Shown here: positions 62,582 through 64,000 of the stretch, one piece after another
Layout of the letters: each line of letters starts with the position of its first letter
Position numbering within the stretch: the stretch's first letter is position 1
Origin: Peredibacter starrii
Lineage (GTDB): Bacteria > Bdellovibrionota > Bacteriovoracia > Bacteriovoracales > Bacteriovoracaceae
Direction: 5' to 3'
Length of the DNA: 64,000 bases
Assembly (NCBI RefSeq): GCF_034259205.1
Contig: NZ_CP139487.1
Location: forward strand, 1,488,001 to 1,552,000
Position numbers and translations under genes: made by a program
The notes under the pieces: model-generated
Database searches by the model: none
Told to the model about the DNA's origin: nothing
What the model saw: the letters and a program-made list of their open reading frames with translations, nothing else

Positions 62582-62806
62582 ATGGAAGACGCTAAATATT
62601 TAAGTAAAGAAGATAAGGCAAAGATGGAAGCTCTAAAGAAAGAGCTGGAAGTGCTTAAGGCCGAACACAAAGACTTTGCTAAAAACAAAGGCGGACTTAC
62701 GCCTGAGCAAAGAGAAACATGGCGTGTGAATTCTCAAAGAACTAATCAAGTTCATATTGAGATCAAAGATCTTCGTCATAAGAATATCTTAGAAGCTGGG
62801 AAGTAA
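62582..62806 (+). CDS. Small charged helical protein
   Basis: 74 residues, almost all predicted helix with Lys/Glu-rich heptads (MEALKKELEVLKAEHKDFAK). AAGGA lies before the ATG, 23 bases after the YaiI stop, so it may be cotranscribed. Not recognised. Confidence 0.65.
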   Translation: MEDAKYLSKEDKAKMEALKKELEVLKAEHKDFAKNKGGLTPEQRETWRVNSQRTNQVHIEIKDLRHKNILEAGK

Positions 62807-62829
62807 TACCTTCTTACCAGATTTAATAT

Positions 62830-63372
62830 CTAATGATCGAATTTCGCTAAATCAATTCTTTCTTTTATGACGTGGTCCCGTTCTGTATGGAATGCGATTG
62901 TTAGATAATGATTCACTCCACCTCTATTTTCGAAGATAATCCATTCGCCAGTCATTTCATTAGCATTACTCCGATCAAAATAGGCCTCTTGTACAGCCAT
63001 ATAGGTTAGCGGATTCAGGAGTTTAGGTGAAATAGGATCACCTGGCTTTAATCCATTGTCCTCGCATACCTTTTTAATCTTTTCTTTCAGATCATTTTTC
63101 GACCAGTGATTAAGTAAGTTCTGGGCAATAAATCTAGCATCCGTCCAGTGAGCGTAAGAATATCCTTTTAATGGCTCTTTCTTGAATTGCCTGATGCCTT
63201 TTATTGATTTGAGCTTACCATTCTCAATACGCTCAATAACGTCTGTTATCTGAAATATATTAAATTTGCGTCCCCATAGAAAATCTTCAATTTGATTTAC
63301 GAAAACATCTGAAAATTTTGCGTTCCCATTACTTTTTAATTTTAAAAGTTCTGTTACGTAATTTTGGTCCAT
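62830..63372 (-). CDS. Protein of unknown function in TetR operon
   Basis: 180 residues, soluble, with no signal peptide or recognised motif. It follows the TetR gene by five bases on the same strand, so it is the likely target or partner of that repressor. The IIFENRGGVNHYLTIAFH segment looks like two beta strands of a compact domain. Confidence 0.7.
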   Translation of the reverse strand: MDQNYVTELLKLKSNGNAKFSDVFVNQIEDFLWGRKFNIFQITDVIERIENGKLKSIKGIRQFKKEPLKGYSYAHWTDARFIAQNLLNHWSKNDLKEKIKKVCEDNGLKPGDPISPKLLNPLTYMAVQEAYFDRSNANEMTGEWIIFENRGGVNHYLTIAFHTERDHVIKERIDLAKFDH

Positions 63373-63377
63373 AGTAG

Positions 63378-63923
63378 TTAATTCTTCAGCATCTCCAAAA
63401 ACGCCTTCGTTTCAGCTTCCAACGCCTCTGGTTTCATAGCATTGAGTTTTAAACTTGCTCCACCTGCATAAGTCATAATCATCTTTGCAAGTAGATCGGG
63501 ATCTTTCTTCGTCCCAGTCGCTTTGATATTTTTAAGCAGTAGTTCATAGATATGAACAGAATTCTCCTCCATGAGATTCTTAACCTTCTGAGGAATGATC
63601 GAATACTCACGAGTCGTATTTGAAAGGAAACAACCTTTCTGGCCTTTGCAGGTCATATTGGCCTTAAAGAAATTTTCGATGTTGTGCCAACCGAATGGTT
63701 CATTCTCAAGAACCGCGTATCCAGGATGCGTCTCACGATACAGCTTCAATGCCTCAAGAAAGATATCGTCCTTATCCTTAAACTCCGAATACAGCCCAGA
63801 CTTGTTAACACCAGTGGCCTTCTCCAGGTCGGAGAGACTTGTGTCAGCGTAGCCCTTTTTCCAGAACAACTGGATGGCCTCTTTTAGAACTTCAGTACGG
63901 TCGAATTGTTTTGTGCGTCCCAT
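63378..63923 (-). CDS. TetR-family repressor (AcrR-like)
   Basis: 181 residues. The HTH (FDRTEVLKEAIQLFWKKGYADTSLSDLEKATGVNKSGLYSEFKDK in pieces) is typical; the GCFLSNTTREYS segment in the ligand domain matches the subgroup with a conserved cysteine. An operator-like repeat lies 21 bases upstream. Confidence 0.92.
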   Translation of the reverse strand: MGRTKQFDRTEVLKEAIQLFWKKGYADTSLSDLEKATGVNKSGLYSEFKDKDDIFLEALKLYRETHPGYAVLENEPFGWHNIENFFKANMTCKGQKGCFLSNTTREYSIIPQKVKNLMEENSVHIYELLLKNIKATGTKKDPDLLAKMIMTYAGGASLKLNAMKPEALEAETKAFLEMLKN

Positions 63924-63943
63924 GTGCTTAAAATAACATAAAA

Positions 63944-63955
63944 AACCGTTCGGTT
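63944..63955. promoter_or_regulatory. Candidate TetR operator
   Basis: AACCG-TT-CGGTT, a typical TetR-type inverted repeat, lies upstream of the 63923 start. It probably mediates autorepression. Confidence 0.65.
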
Positions 63956-64000
63956 CAATATTTTAGTTGCAAAGGATTAGGGTAGGTGTATATTTTGAAC

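Overview
The window looks like a chromosomal segment of a predatory or predator-related Bdellovibrionota bacterium, most likely class Bacteriovoracia. This is inferred from two TIGR02147/DUF4423 regulators (a family concentrated in Bdellovibrionota and Fibrobacteres), a phage-tail-like fibre lipoprotein with an S74-type chaperone end, many secreted peptidases and lipoproteins, and moderate GC. I recognise no rRNA, tRNA, CRISPR array, insertion sequence or replication origin. Genes are dense and no gene-free stretch exceeds 300 bases.

Layout. 1-2104: a CBS protein cut by the left edge, a secreted protein-glutaminase-like enzyme and an EF-hand lipoprotein. 2101-10657: a minus-strand run with a B12-type radical SAM protein, an unrecognised AT-rich 468-residue protein, a TAXI-type binding protein with extra membrane segments, an exported protein, a DMT exporter, a thiolase-like protein and a small lipoprotein. 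10779-18256: exported proteins, a 42-residue membrane protein, a di-haem cytochrome c peroxidase, a NUDIX hydrolase, a papain-like protease, and an SDR/LysR pair. 18281-25553: an M14 peptidase, a DEAD-box helicase, a TetR/dienelactone hydrolase pair and a multi-PAS kinase. 25589-35756: KatG, a TauE/DUF1634 pair, small proteins, an alcohol dehydrogenase/LysR pair, a GNAT protein and a CHASE3-like kinase. 35866-43498: a metzincin protease, an SDR, an MBL hydrolase, a kinase-like protein without an ATPase core, a SirB-like protein, an ABC-F protein with a structured leader, an orphan Vsr nuclease, a lipoprotein methyltransferase and MarC.

43488-52836 is the most unusual block. Two copies of a module lie here, each a TIGR02147 regulator transcribed away from a very large lipoprotein. 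One target is a fibre protein broken by a one-base frameshift in a G5 run; the other is a Cys-rich protein with six tandem 75-residue repeats. The two intergenic regions share paired TGTTACA/TGTAACA motifs. A nuclease-like HNH lipoprotein and a STAS protein sit between the modules. 52838-64000 holds an M1-like lipoprotein, an ArsR/AHSA1 pair, a LspA-HAMP fusion, metG, an AT-rich ATPase-HNH pair that resembles a Septu defence system, a YaiI protein and a TetR operon.

Two regulatory habits recur. First, many genes have no Shine-Dalgarno (SD) sequence and a -10 hexamer only 6-8 bases before the start codon, which predicts leaderless mRNAs (for example at 8161, 16769, 19422, 21003, 38892, 47979 and 57330). 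Second, several genes carry an inverted repeat whose downstream arm covers the SD or start codon (at 635, 13672, 30278, 37222, 39698 and 42914). The ABC-F leader adds two mutually exclusive pairings, one of which hides the SD.
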